DNA of 38,572 bases from JACDAN01 sp035265935 (lineage in GTDB: Bacteria; Actinomycetota; Thermoleophilia; Gaiellales; Gaiellaceae): positions 1-38,572 of the forward strand of contig DATFOC010000094.1 of assembly GCA_035265935.1 (NCBI GenBank), read 5' to 3'. The notes beneath the pieces were generated by a model. That model saw only the letters and a program-made list of their open reading frames with translations, was not told where the DNA came from and did no database searches. This document shows, in pieces, positions 17,201-25,108 of this stretch; position 1 is the first letter of the stretch, and each line of letters begins with the position of its first letter. A program made the translations under genes and the position numbers.

Positions 17201-18283
17201 GTGCACCGCCTGACCAAGGACCAAGCTCGGCGCATCGCGGTGCGCGCGCAGCTGCTCGACGCGCCGCGGCCGACCGAGTTGCTCACGGTCGTGCAGCGGC
17301 TGACCCTGTTGCAGATCGACCCGACGGTAGCGATCGCGCCGAGCGCCGACCTCGTCGCCTGGAGCCGCATCGGCTCTGCGTATGAGCCCGCCGAGCTCAG
17401 TCGGGCCCTAGAGCAGGACCGGACGCTGTTCGAGCTCGACGCGATGGTGCGGCCGATGAGCGACCTCGGCCTGTACCTCGCCGGTGCGGCCGAGTGGCCG
17501 AGGTACGACAAGCAGCGCGCCTGGCTGCGTGACAACGACCGCTTCCGGCGCGACATCCTCGAGCTGCTCGGGAGTTCCGGCCCGGTGAGCTCGCGCGACA
17601 TTCCGGACACGTGTGTCGTGCCGTGGGCCTCGACGGGTTGGACGAACAACCGCAACGTCACCCAGATGCTTGAGTTCCTCATGATGCGCGGCGAGGTCGC
17701 GATCGCCGGACGGGTTGGACGGGAGCGGCTATGGGACCTTCCCGAGCGGGTGTATTCGGCTGAAGTCGCCGTCCTGTCCATCGAGGAGGCCGAGCGCAGG
17801 AAGAACGAGAGGCGGCTCACCTCGCTCGGCATCGCCCGCCAGAAGGCCAGGGCGATGCCCATGGAGCCCGTGCACGTCGGCGAGGCCGGCGAGCCGGCGG
17901 TGGTCGAGGGCGTCAAAGGAGAGTGGCGCCTCGACCCGGCCACGCTCGGCGACGACTTCGAGGGACGGACGGCGCTGCTGTCCCCCTTCGACCGGCTCAT
18001 CCACGACCGCGTTCGAGCCGAGGAGCTGTTCGACTTCGAGTACACGCTCGAGATGTACAAGCCCGCCGCCAAGCGCCGTTGGGGCTACTACGCCCTGCCG
18101 ATCCTCCACGAGGACCGGCTGGTCGGGAAGCTCGACGCGGTCGCCGACCGCAAGGCCTCCGTCCTCCGGGTCAACGCGATCCACGAGGACGTGAAGTTCA
18201 CGCGGACGATGACGAAGGGCATGCAGGCCGAGCTGGAAGACCTGGCCTCGTGGCTCGGCATGAGCGCGATCGAGTCGGGCTAG
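17201..18283 (+). CDS. YcaQ/AlkX-type winged-helix DNA glycosylase-like protein (HTH_42)
   Basis: A 360-residue protein of the HTH_42 (AlkZ/YcaQ) superfamily. Its N-terminal part reads MHRLTKDQARRIAVRAQLLD and LTVVQRLTLLQIDPTVAIAP. The Q-I-D in LLQID matches the QxD catalytic motif of the YcaQ (AlkX) branch, which unhooks DNA interstrand crosslinks; AlkZ instead has QxQ. Further family motifs are TALLSPFDRLIHDR and the C-terminal GYYALPILHEDRLVGKLDA. The start is GTG at 17201, 5 bases after the PIN gene stop. The role in crosslink repair is inferred from family knowledge. Confidence 0.85.
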   Translation: MHRLTKDQARRIAVRAQLLDAPRPTELLTVVQRLTLLQIDPTVAIAPSADLVAWSRIGSAYEPAELSRALEQDRTLFELDAMVRPMSDLGLYLAGAAEWPRYDKQRAWLRDNDRFRRDILELLGSSGPVSSRDIPDTCVVPWASTGWTNNRNVTQMLEFLMMRGEVAIAGRVGRERLWDLPERVYSAEVAVLSIEEAERRKNERRLTSLGIARQKARAMPMEPVHVGEAGEPAVVEGVKGEWRLDPATLGDDFEGRTALLSPFDRLIHDRVRAEELFDFEYTLEMYKPAAKRRWGYYALPILHEDRLVGKLDAVADRKASVLRVNAIHEDVKFTRTMTKGMQAELEDLASWLGMSAIESG

Positions 18284-18375
18284 AACACGCCGGACCGAAC
18301 CACGCTCGCCTTGCCGCCGAACGAACGGTGATCCCGCGCATCACTCTCACACTCGCCGCTCGGCGTCACCTAAAC

Positions 18376-18404
18376 GGATGGCGGCAAACAAGGCCGCCGC
18401 ATCC
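18376..18404 (+). terminator. Stem-loop after the YcaQ-type gene, possible terminator
   Basis: GGATGGCGGC (18376-18385) can pair with GCCGC-CG-CATCC (18393-18404), leaving a 7-base loop (AAACAAG) and a 2-base bulge. It lies about 90 bases after the YcaQ stop. There is no U-run, so termination is uncertain. The remaining 18284-18490 region shows nothing else clear. Confidence 0.3.
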
Positions 18405-18490
18405 ATCCAATCCGTCGACGCGTCCGGCGCCTATTGACGGGTGCACACGCCGTCCGCCCTACCGGGCGCCTTCAAGGGGAGGGAAACCAC

Positions 18491-19450
18491 ATGACGGAGA
18501 GCAATGCCGTAGTGCGTCACGCCGCAGGCGGTGCACTCGCTCTCGTTTTGGCGTTGGTAGTCGTCGGCTCGGTCGCCGCAGCGAAAGACCGAACCCCGCC
18601 GGCAACACCGACGAATCTGCAACCCACGAACCTGACCCAGACGAGCGTCACGCTTGCCTGGAGTCCGTCCACGGACAAATCGGGGACCGTCACCTACTCC
18701 GTGTACAAGGACGGTCAGCCGTTCACCGTGCCTCAGGGGCAGACGACGTACACGATCGATTGGCTGAGCCCCGGCCGGACGTACAGCTTCTACGTCACGG
18801 CCACCGACCCGTCACTCAATCAGTCAGCGCGGAGCAACACCGTCACGATAACCACGCCGGGAGACACGACACCGCCGACGCCCCCGGTGCTCTCGGGGAG
18901 CGTGCGAGGCCCCTCGCAGGTCTCGCTGACGTGGACGCGATCCACAGACGACATCACGTGGTGGACGCTCGGGTACCGGATCTTCGCCAACGGCGCGCCC
19001 GTCACCCAGCATGTGAACTGGTACGGCGAGCGCAGCGTCGTCCTCCGGCACCTCGCGCCGGCGACGTACTACACATTCACCGTCGAGGCGAACGACTTCA
19101 ACGGCAACACGACGATGAGCAACGCGGTCACGCTGAAGACCGAGACGACGAGTGACGTGACGCCGCCCTCGGCGCCGACCAACGTGCGCATCGTCCGGGA
19201 TCAGGGTTGCGGCGAGGTCTGGCTTGGCTGGACCGAGTCCGAGGACGAGACCGACCCGCAGTTCGCGATCGAGTACGAGATCTACGTCAACGGGGTTCTG
19301 AGCCCGCTTCCAGTCGGGGCCGGGATCGACGAGGACTTCGTCTACGCCACGGCACACGGGGACAACACGTTCACGGTGAAAGCGGTGGATCGCGCGGGGA
19401 ACGCCTCGGAGGCGAGCAACGCGTTCACTGCGTTCCTCTGGCCCTGTTGA
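18491..19450 (+). CDS. Secreted protein with three fibronectin type III domains
   Basis: A 319-residue protein. The N-terminus has a signal peptide: ALALVLALVVVGSVAAA (about 15-31) followed by the mature start KDRTPP. Three FN3 modules follow at about 36-125, 130-225 and 230-319. Each starts with a TPP(A/T/S)xP linker and contains the typical SVTLAWSPSTD, SLTWTRSTDD and VWLGWTESEDE beta strands and late TYSFYVTATD-like strands. It has no anchor or enzyme domain, so it is probably an extracellular adhesion or scaffold protein. ATG 18491 is preceded by GGGGAGGG at a good distance and is preferred over an upstream in-frame start at 18434. Confidence 0.85.
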   Translation: MTESNAVVRHAAGGALALVLALVVVGSVAAAKDRTPPATPTNLQPTNLTQTSVTLAWSPSTDKSGTVTYSVYKDGQPFTVPQGQTTYTIDWLSPGRTYSFYVTATDPSLNQSARSNTVTITTPGDTTPPTPPVLSGSVRGPSQVSLTWTRSTDDITWWTLGYRIFANGAPVTQHVNWYGERSVVLRHLAPATYYTFTVEANDFNGNTTMSNAVTLKTETTSDVTPPSAPTNVRIVRDQGCGEVWLGWTESEDETDPQFAIEYEIYVNGVLSPLPVGAGIDEDFVYATAHGDNTFTVKAVDRAGNASEASNAFTAFLWPC

Positions 19451-19470
19451 GGTAGGGGTCCGATCAAGTG

Positions 19471-19503
19471 CTGCAGAGCCGGGCAGACCGGCCGGCCCTG
19501 CAG
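19471..19503. terminator. Bidirectional stem-loop between convergent genes
   Basis: CTGCAGAGCCGG (19471-19482) pairs with CCGGCCCTGCAG (19492-19503), 11 of 12 positions, around a 9-base loop. It fills the gap between the FN3 gene (stop 19450) and the convergent reductase gene (stop 19505), so it can serve both. There is no U-tract, as is common for GC-rich organisms. Confidence 0.65.
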
Positions 19504-19504
19504 C

Positions 19505-20110
19505 TCAGCGTCGGACTCGGAAGTGCATGTGGGTGACGCCGCCCTCCCCCTCCAGGGTCCGGGTGCGCTCCAGCTCGATCTGCTCGGGAGGCAGGCCCTG
19601 GAAGAGACGACGCCCTTGGCCGAAGAGCACGGGGATGACATGGAGCTCGATCTCGTCGAGGACGCCGGCGGCCAGTGCGAGCTGCGCCGTCCCGGCGCCG
19701 TGAACCAGCACGTTCCTGTCGCCCGCAGCCTCCTTGGCTCGACTCATCGCATTCGTCACGTCGTTGACATAGGTGACCAGTGGCCATTGCCTCAAGTCAG
19801 CGGGATCATGGCGGGTGAGGATGAAGATCGGCACGCCGTCGTGGTGGTCGCCGCCCCAGCCTCCCGCCGGCTCGAAGGTTCCCCGGCCGGCGACGACCGC
19901 TCCGGTCGTCATGAATTCGTCGAACACCTGGCCGTTCACACCTGGCAGACGGCGTGGAACTCCCGAGTGGGGGTCGGTGTCGGCACCCGTGGAGAACGCC
20001 CATTCGTGCAGGCGTTCCCCGCCGTCGCCAAGGCCGTTGTCCGGTCCTTCGTTAGGCCCAGCGATGAACCCGTCGAGGGACATGGACATGTAGAGGACGG
20101 TTGCGGGCAC
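19505..20110 (-). CDS. Dihydrofolate reductase-fold (RibD C-terminal) family protein
   Basis: A 201-residue cytosolic reductase. The start region ATVLYMSMSLDGFIAGPNEG is the classic RibD_C/DHFR-like signature. FMTTGAVVAGRGTFEPAGGW, HHDGVPIFILTRHDP and RNVLVHGAGTAQLALAAGVL give the NADPH-binding regions, and IPVLFGQGRRLFQGL follows. The GTG at 20110 has a GGAAGGAG-type ribosome site 6 bases upstream and gives the standard N-terminus; a much longer open frame upstream overlaps the cyclase gene and is not used. The substrate is unknown: family members reduce pteridine or riboflavin precursors, and many stand-alone copies have no known role. Confidence 0.85.
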   Translation of the reverse strand: MPATVLYMSMSLDGFIAGPNEGPDNGLGDGGERLHEWAFSTGADTDPHSGVPRRLPGVNGQVFDEFMTTGAVVAGRGTFEPAGGWGGDHHDGVPIFILTRHDPADLRQWPLVTYVNDVTNAMSRAKEAAGDRNVLVHGAGTAQLALAAGVLDEIELHVIPVLFGQGRRLFQGLPPEQIELERTRTLEGEGGVTHMHFRVRR

Positions 20111-20198
20111 GGCGGCTCCTTCCCTGGCCTTGCGTTGTGAGCGGATCCGAGCTGCCGAGGAGGACCTTGCCGGGACGCGTCGTCTACGCTCGCCGGTC

Positions 20199-21413
20199 AT
20201 GACGGCGGCGCTTGTCGATCGGGCCCTCTCTATCGGCGCGGATCCGCGCGAAACGGCCGACGAGCGCTTCCGGAGGCGCCTCCTCGTCGGGGTGTCGCTC
20301 ATCATCCTTCCGTTCGGTTTCGTGTGGGGCTGCCTGTACTGGGCCATCGGTGAGCACGGGGTCGCACTCACGCCGTGGGCGTACGTCACCGGATCGGCGA
20401 TCAGTCTCGCCGTTTTCGCGCGAACCCGAAACTTCGCATTCCTGCGCACCGCGCAGCAGATTCTGATCCTCGTCGCGCCCGCTTTGGGAACCATCATGCT
20501 CGGCGGTCTCGACGAGTCGAGTTCGGTGATCCTCTGGTCCCTGTTTGCGCCGCTCGGGGCGGTCGCCTTCGGCCGCCCCAGCAGCGCCTGGCCGTGGTTT
20601 GCAGCCTTCGTCGCCACCCTCTTGCTGGCACTCGCTCTCTCCGAAGTCGTTCGGCCGAACGGCGCCGACCTGCCCGACGCCTTCGTCCGGACCTTCGACG
20701 TCCTCAACATCGTGGTCGTGTCACTCGTCGCGATGCTGTTGCTCGTGACGTTTGCGCGAGGACGGGACACCGCGCAGGCGCGCGTCGAGACGCTCCTGCT
20801 CAACGTCCTCCCGGCCGACATCGCGCAGCGCCTCCAGTCGGATCCCAACTCGATCGCCGACCACTTCGACGACGCGAGCATCCTTTTCGCGGACGTGGTC
20901 GACTTCACCCCGCTCTCGAGCCGGCTCGACGCGCGCGAGGTGGTCGGGCTCCTCGATCGGCTCTTCACGAGCTTCGACGCGCTCGTCGACCGCTACGGCG
21001 TCGAGAAGATCAAGACGATCGGCGACTGCTACATGGTCGCAGCGGGTGTCCCCAGGCAGCGGCCCGATCACGCACACGCGCTGGCGGGGCTCGCTCTCGA
21101 AATGGGCGAGTGCGCGGAGAACTGCCTTCCCGAAGGCACCGAGCACAACCTGCGCCTCCGCATCGGCATCAGCTCGGGGCCGGTCGTGGCCGGTGTGATC
21201 GGGCGCCGCCGTTTCCTCTACGACCTCTGGGGCGACACGGTCAACATGGCGAGCAGGATGGAGTCCCACGGGACGCCCGACGCCATCCAGATCACTCGCC
21301 CAACGTGGGAGCTCTTGCGCGACGACTTCGTGGTCGAGCCGTTAGGGCTCGTCGACGTGAAGGGCAAGGGTGCGGTCGAGACCTGGCGGCTCGTAGGCCC
21401 GCGCGACCGTTAG
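20199..21413 (+). CDS. Membrane-bound class III adenylate cyclase
   Basis: A 404-residue protein that should make cAMP from ATP. Six hydrophobic segments span about residues 28-185, followed by the cyclase-transducer helix LLLNVLPADIAQRL (about 199-212) and the catalytic domain (about 222-400). Metal-binding aspartates are D232 (FADVVDF) and D276 (IGDCYM). The purine-specifying pair is K272 (KIKTIGD) and D342 (LYDLWGD), the adenylate pattern rather than the guanylate Glu/Cys pattern. N349 and R353 (VNMASRM) complete the site. One such domain means it acts as a homodimer. ATG 20199 is chosen because the longer frame start at 20130 lies in the divergent promoter region. Confidence 0.9.
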   Translation: MTAALVDRALSIGADPRETADERFRRRLLVGVSLIILPFGFVWGCLYWAIGEHGVALTPWAYVTGSAISLAVFARTRNFAFLRTAQQILILVAPALGTIMLGGLDESSSVILWSLFAPLGAVAFGRPSSAWPWFAAFVATLLLALALSEVVRPNGADLPDAFVRTFDVLNIVVVSLVAMLLLVTFARGRDTAQARVETLLLNVLPADIAQRLQSDPNSIADHFDDASILFADVVDFTPLSSRLDAREVVGLLDRLFTSFDALVDRYGVEKIKTIGDCYMVAAGVPRQRPDHAHALAGLALEMGECAENCLPEGTEHNLRLRIGISSGPVVAGVIGRRRFLYDLWGDTVNMASRMESHGTPDAIQITRPTWELLRDDFVVEPLGLVDVKGKGAVETWRLVGPRDR

Positions 21414-21471
21414 TCACTCGGGCGAGCAAGCGCCGGAGGAGGCTTTACCAAGTCGGTTGCAACCGGGCGGC

Positions 21472-21494
21472 GGGGCCCCGATCGCGGGGGCCCC
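21472..21494. terminator. GC-rich stem-loop between convergent genes
   Basis: GGGGCCCC at 21472-21479 pairs with GGGGCCCC at 21487-21494 around a 7-base loop. It lies between the cyclase stop and the convergent DUF1801 gene stop. Each arm is also self-complementary, so small alternative folds are possible. Confidence 0.5.
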
Positions 21495-21509
21495 TCGGCC
21501 ATTCCGTCC

Positions 21510-21977
21510 TCAGCTCACCGCTTTCTTCACGAGCGCACCGATCTTTGCCTCTTCGGCGGCGGTCAACTCCTTGAGTGCGAACGAGGTGGGCCACATGGCG
21601 CCTTTGTCGAGGTTGGCCTCGTCGCTGAAGCCGAAAGTCGCGTACCTCGAGTTGAACTTCTCCGCGCTTTGAAAGAAGCAGACGACCTTGCCGTCCTTGG
21701 CATAGGCGGGCATCCCGTACCAGGTTTTCGGCGAGAGGGTCGGCGCGCGGTCCTTGATGATCGCGTGGAGCCGCTTGGCCATGGCGCGGTCCGTTCCCTT
21801 CATCTCTGCCACCTTCGCGAGCAGGGCGCTCTCGCCGTCCGCCTTGGCCGCTTCCGCCTTCAGCTCCTGCGCGCGCTCTTTCATCGCGGCTCGTTCCTCG
21901 GCTGTGAATCCGTTGGACTTCCTGCTGGTCGCGGTGGTGCTCTTGGCGGACTTCTGCGTGGCCTTCTTTGCGCTCAT
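21510..21977 (-). CDS. DUF1801 protein, YdhG-like
   Basis: A 155-residue protein. The N-terminus is a Lys/Ala/Ser-rich tail (about 1-22), followed by a charged helix (FTAEERAAMKERAQELKAEA) and then the DUF1801 domain: APTLSPKTWYGMPAYAKDGK, VCFFQSAEKFNSRYATFGFS and FALKELTAAEEAKIGALVKK. The domain has a frataxin-like fold. The Bacillus relative YdhG (Fra) is an iron chaperone, but whether this one binds iron is not shown. It is divergent from a MarR gene, and two short palindromes lie between them, so MarR probably controls both. It is intact, unlike the related gene at 8791. Confidence 0.8.
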   Translation of the reverse strand: MSAKKATQKSAKSTTATSRKSNGFTAEERAAMKERAQELKAEAAKADGESALLAKVAEMKGTDRAMAKRLHAIIKDRAPTLSPKTWYGMPAYAKDGKVVCFFQSAEKFNSRYATFGFSDEANLDKGAMWPTSFALKELTAAEEAKIGALVKKAVS

Positions 21978-22031
21978 CGCTCCCCTCCTTGCGAGCTCCT
22001 CGAGTCGCGGTGGTGATGTCCGTGGTCAATA

Positions 22032-22074
22032 ATTTGTAGCACAAATAATTGGCGACACGGAGTAATTGTGCAAT
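22032..22074. promoter_or_regulatory. Two inverted repeats between divergent DUF1801 and MarR genes
   Basis: ATTTGT-AGC-ACAAAT (22032-22046) is a perfect 6-base inverted repeat and ATTG-TG-CAAT (22065-22074) a perfect 4-base one. Both are AT-rich islands in GC-rich surroundings, 55-70 bases from the minus-strand start and 10-50 bases from the MarR start. MarR proteins bind palindromes of this size, so these are probable operators for autoregulation and for the divergent gene. Confidence 0.5.
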
Positions 22075-22083
22075 GATCTTGAA

Positions 22084-22560
22084 ATGGCGTCGAGTCCTAC
22101 CACCGACGACCCGGTCAGCGAGTTCGCCGGCCAGCTGTTCTTTCGGCTCTGGCGGGTGTCCCATACGCGCACTGCGGAGGCGCTCGAGTCGCTTGGCCTC
22201 ACGACGGCGCTCTTCGCGCTTCTGAATGTCCTCGGCACCCGGGAGGGAGCGATTCAGCAGGAGCTCGGCTCAACGATGGGGATCGATCCCAGCACGATGG
22301 TTTCGTTGATCGATCAGCTCGAGACCGCAGGACTGGCCAACCGCCGGCCACGACCAACGGATCGCCGCGCCCGCGAGGTTGTAATCAGCCCCAAGGGCCG
22401 CAGGGTCCTGGAGCAGGCCCGGCGGTTGGCGATGCAGGTGGAAGACGACGTGTTGCGGGCCCTCAGCCCGGCTGAGCGTCGCCGCATGTTGGCGCTGCTT
22501 CGGCGCGCCGTCGACTCAGCGCCGCCGCAATCGCCGTGGACCGCCCAGGAAGGGGATTAG
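22084..22560 (+). CDS. MarR family transcriptional regulator
   Basis: A 158-residue protein with the MarR winged helix: QQELGSTMGIDPSTMVSLID for the helix-turn-helix (about 60-80), then QLETAGLANRRPRPTDRRAR for the wing with its conserved DRR. N- and C-terminal helices (FAGQLFFRLWRVSHTRTAEA, then a helix with LSPAERRRMLALLRRAV) form the dimer interface. ATG 22084 is chosen; TTG 22066 is an in-frame alternative. The ligand is unknown. It faces away from the DUF1801 gene and converges on a hydrolase gene. Confidence 0.9.
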   Translation: MASSPTTDDPVSEFAGQLFFRLWRVSHTRTAEALESLGLTTALFALLNVLGTREGAIQQELGSTMGIDPSTMVSLIDQLETAGLANRRPRPTDRRAREVVISPKGRRVLEQARRLAMQVEDDVLRALSPAERRRMLALLRRAVDSAPPQSPWTAQEGD

Positions 22561-22613
22561 CTGGAGCGGGCAGGGCGTGGCGAACTCCTACCGACCTAGA
22601 GATCTGGCAGGAC

Positions 22614-23495
22614 TCAGCGCAGGAACGCGGCGACAGCATCTGCGGCCGGTGTAATGAGCTTGGGGTCGTCGTAGAAGTCGATCTGGCCCTGTGACTCGAG
22701 CCAAAGCTCGCGCTTGGGCGATTTCACAGCCGAGTAGAAGGCGTGGGCGAGATCGGGAGTCAAGGCCTGTTCTGAGTGAACGATCAGCACTGGTGTCTCG
22801 AGCACGCCCGCTGCCCCACGCGCGTCGAACGGCAGGCTGTGGGCGAGTGACTGCACCGCGTAGCCGTTCACGTAGTTAGGCACCTGGCCGCGAGACGTCC
22901 CGTAGAACTCAAATGCCTCCCGAAGCGGCATTGCGACATCGCCGCCGGCCGGTGCGACGGCGGGGATGGTCTCCGCTTCGCCCGTCTCGCGCCACTTGCG
23001 TTCCGCAGCCCGGCCGCGATCGATTGTCCCTTGATATGCAGCGCCCATCCTCTCCATCGTCTTCGCGTTGTCGGTGTACACGCCGGCCACACCCGCGAAG
23101 GCACGGAAGCGACGGTCCTCTGCGACAGAGCGCACCATCGGTCCGGCGCCAAAGCAGACGCCCAGGCCGAAGAGGGGCAGGTCAATCAGCCGGTCGTCGG
23201 CGAGGAGCGCGGTCGCGGCGTTCTTGATGTCCTCGATGTTGGCTTCGGGGCTTGCGAACTGGCGCGGCTGGCCGGCGCTCTCGCCGAAGAATCGGTAGTC
23301 AAATGCGAGCCCGGCGTACCCGCGCTCGGCCATCGCCTGGGCGTACGTGCCGGCCGCTTGCTCCTTCACCGAGGTGAGCGGGCCAACTGCGACTACGACG
23401 CCGGCCGGCTTTTCACGCTCCGGCAAGAACAGGTTGCCCGACAACGGCTCGCCTTCGCTTTGGAACGCAAAACGCGTCTTGGTCGCTCTTTCCAT
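22614..23495 (-). CDS. Alpha/beta hydrolase with a cysteine nucleophile
   Basis: A 293-residue protein with the alpha/beta hydrolase core. The lid-side start GEPLSGNLFLPE, the oxyanion-hole strand VVVAVGPLTSVKEQ and GYAGLAFDYRFFGESAGQPR precede the nucleophile elbow GVCFGAG, with Cys114 in place of the usual Ser. The acid is likely in a region near VLIVHSEQALTPD and the His should be near the C-terminus, but in QGQIDFYDD no clear His is seen, which is unusual. Relatives include YcjY and dienelactone hydrolase (which uses Cys). ATG 23495 is preceded by AGGAGTTG. Substrate unknown. Confidence 0.8.
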   Translation of the reverse strand: MERATKTRFAFQSEGEPLSGNLFLPEREKPAGVVVAVGPLTSVKEQAAGTYAQAMAERGYAGLAFDYRFFGESAGQPRQFASPEANIEDIKNAATALLADDRLIDLPLFGLGVCFGAGPMVRSVAEDRRFRAFAGVAGVYTDNAKTMERMGAAYQGTIDRGRAAERKWRETGEAETIPAVAPAGGDVAMPLREAFEFYGTSRGQVPNYVNGYAVQSLAHSLPFDARGAAGVLETPVLIVHSEQALTPDLAHAFYSAVKSPKRELWLESQGQIDFYDDPKLITPAADAVAAFLR

Positions 23496-23631
23496 GGTCC
23501 TACAACTCCTCCCTCAGAGGTCGACAGACGGACGCACTCGCGTCCGGCACTGCATCAAGGATGCACTTGCGCGGCCGGGCTGGAGAGGACGCGGTGTGCT
23601 GCGTTCCGCAGCCGTACGCGTTGATTGACAT

Positions 23632-23649
23632 CGCCACCCCGGGGTGGCG
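23632..23649 (-). terminator. Perfect 18-base palindrome directly after the DUF1579-like gene
   Basis: CGCCACCCC-GGGGTGGCG (23632-23649) is perfectly self-complementary and abuts the TGA at 23650-23652 of the minus-strand gene. As RNA it would form a 7-base-pair GC stem with a CCGG tetraloop, so it may end transcription. As DNA it could also be a protein-binding site. Confidence 0.45.
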
Positions 23650-24135
23650 TCAGTCACCCCGCCTGAACGAGATATCCATCCAGCGCTGCCAGTTGCTGCC
23701 ATCCTCGGACCGCTCCCACAGGGCGCTCATCGATTGTCCGTCTTCGGCGATGGTGAGTGTGGATCGGATTCGCGCAGTCGAGGCGTCTGTTTGTGCGGCT
23801 GATGCAACCTCGGCTCCGCCGGTGAAGTGGAAGACGTGGTCGTCGATCGTGACGTGCATCAGCTCGGTGTTCCCATCGTTGTCGAAGCTCCGCGCGAGGA
23901 ACCCGCCGCTCACGGCATCCGGCTCCCCGATGATCTCGATGGCTCGGACCGGCTTGTCGCCCACGGTTACGTCAACGTGATGTACGAGGAAGTAGCCGCC
24001 CGGCAACACCTCGTAGGTGTCGGTACCGGCGACGGGAATTGCCGGTTCGTCGATCACGTGACCAGACGTGTGCCACCGTCCGGCGATCGTGTGGAGTCTG
24101 CTATCGGGGAGTTTGCGGCCTTCGTCCTCGCTCAT
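23650..24135 (-). CDS. DUF1579-like protein of unknown function
   Basis: A 161-residue cytoplasmic protein. It resembles the DUF1579 or lipocalin-like family: an N-terminal AGRWHTSGHVIDEPAIPVAG (about 18-37), then DTYEVLPGGYFLVHHVDVTV, RAIEIIGEPDAVSGGFLARS and GNTELMHVTIDDHVFHFTGG. These are the beta strands of a calycin-like barrel. Its middle and end (RIRSTLTIAEDGQSMSALWE, then RSEDGSNWQRWMDISF) are also typical. Such proteins often sit with hydrolases, and here hydrolase genes lie on both sides on the same strand, 22 bases upstream in one case. No catalytic motif is seen. Confidence 0.65.
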   Translation of the reverse strand: MSEDEGRKLPDSRLHTIAGRWHTSGHVIDEPAIPVAGTDTYEVLPGGYFLVHHVDVTVGDKPVRAIEIIGEPDAVSGGFLARSFDNDGNTELMHVTIDDHVFHFTGGAEVASAAQTDASTARIRSTLTIAEDGQSMSALWERSEDGSNWQRWMDISFRRGD

Positions 24136-24156
24136 GCGTCCCGGCTCCGGCGGCGG

Positions 24157-25026
24157 TTAGTCGTCATCAAGCACCTCGTCCAGCTTGCGCGCGAAGGCCT
24201 CAGGCTCACCGGCGTATCCGAACTCACCGCCGAGGAAGCCGCCGTGGTGACTCGGAAAGATGGTCGCCTGCTGCCCGAGTAGCTCGGCGGTGGCCACCGC
24301 CGAGCGTCCGGTGAACGTGTCCAGCGACTCCTCGCCTACGGCGATTACGACGCGCGTCGGCGCTGCGGCCAGCGCGGCGAGGTCGGGGGGATAGTTGCTC
24401 ACTGCCCAGGACCGGTCGGATAGCAGCGGGTCGTCGCGGGAGGCGTCGTCCTCGGCCGGCATCCCGAAGTGGGCGGGATCCGGCACAGCTTGCGCGAAGT
24501 ACTCGTCGGTGAACTCGCCACGCCACGACGACATTGCGATGAAGGCCGCCATGCCCGCGCCCGAACCCTTGGCCTCGTACGCGTCGCGAATGGCGACGCG
24601 GGCGCGCTGGGCCGCGGCGGCGTCGGGAAGCACTGGGATGAGCGGCGGCTCGTGGGCCACCAGGGTCGTCACTTCGTCGGGATGGGCCGCCACGAGTGCG
24701 AGCGCAGCCACCGCGCCGCCACTGCTCGCGAACATTTCGACGGGGCCGGCGCCAAGTGCCTCGATGACGGCGTGTACGTCGTCCGCCTGAACGGTGGGCG
24801 TGTGGTCGACCCGGCCGTCCTTACGAACGCTGCGGCCGAGGCCGCGCGGGTCATAAGTGACCACTGTCCGGTCCGGGAAGTGCGATGCCAACGTGGCGAA
24901 GCCGCTGGCGTCCATCGGCTGACCGATCATGAACAGCGGTGGGCGTCCGTCGGCGGTGGGCAGCGGGCCACGGACGTCGTAGGCGATCTCGGCCCCGGCG
25001 GTTTCGAGCATGTGCGTCGTCGTCAT
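24157..25026 (-). CDS. Alpha/beta hydrolase
   Basis: A 289-residue hydrolase. The oxyanion region PPLFMIGQPMDASGFATLA, the strand VVTYDPRGLGRSV and the elbow MFASSGGAVAALAL, with Ser102 as the probable nucleophile, are clear. The elbow has Ala where Gly is usual. The acid is likely in VVIAVGEESLDTF and the His in FPSHHGGF near the C-terminus. Length is typical. It is part of a minus-strand group of hydrolases (22614-25975) and lies 21 bases from the DUF1579-like gene. The substrate is unknown. Confidence 0.85.
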   Translation of the reverse strand: MTTTHMLETAGAEIAYDVRGPLPTADGRPPLFMIGQPMDASGFATLASHFPDRTVVTYDPRGLGRSVRKDGRVDHTPTVQADDVHAVIEALGAGPVEMFASSGGAVAALALVAAHPDEVTTLVAHEPPLIPVLPDAAAAQRARVAIRDAYEAKGSGAGMAAFIAMSSWRGEFTDEYFAQAVPDPAHFGMPAEDDASRDDPLLSDRSWAVSNYPPDLAALAAAPTRVVIAVGEESLDTFTGRSAVATAELLGQQATIFPSHHGGFLGGEFGYAGEPEAFARKLDEVLDDD

Positions 25027-25108
25027 GACAGTTTCGACTGCTCCCGCGTCGAAAAGTCATCGGCTACGCCAAAGAAATGGCGAACGAGATACCGCGGTGC
25101 GCGAGGGC

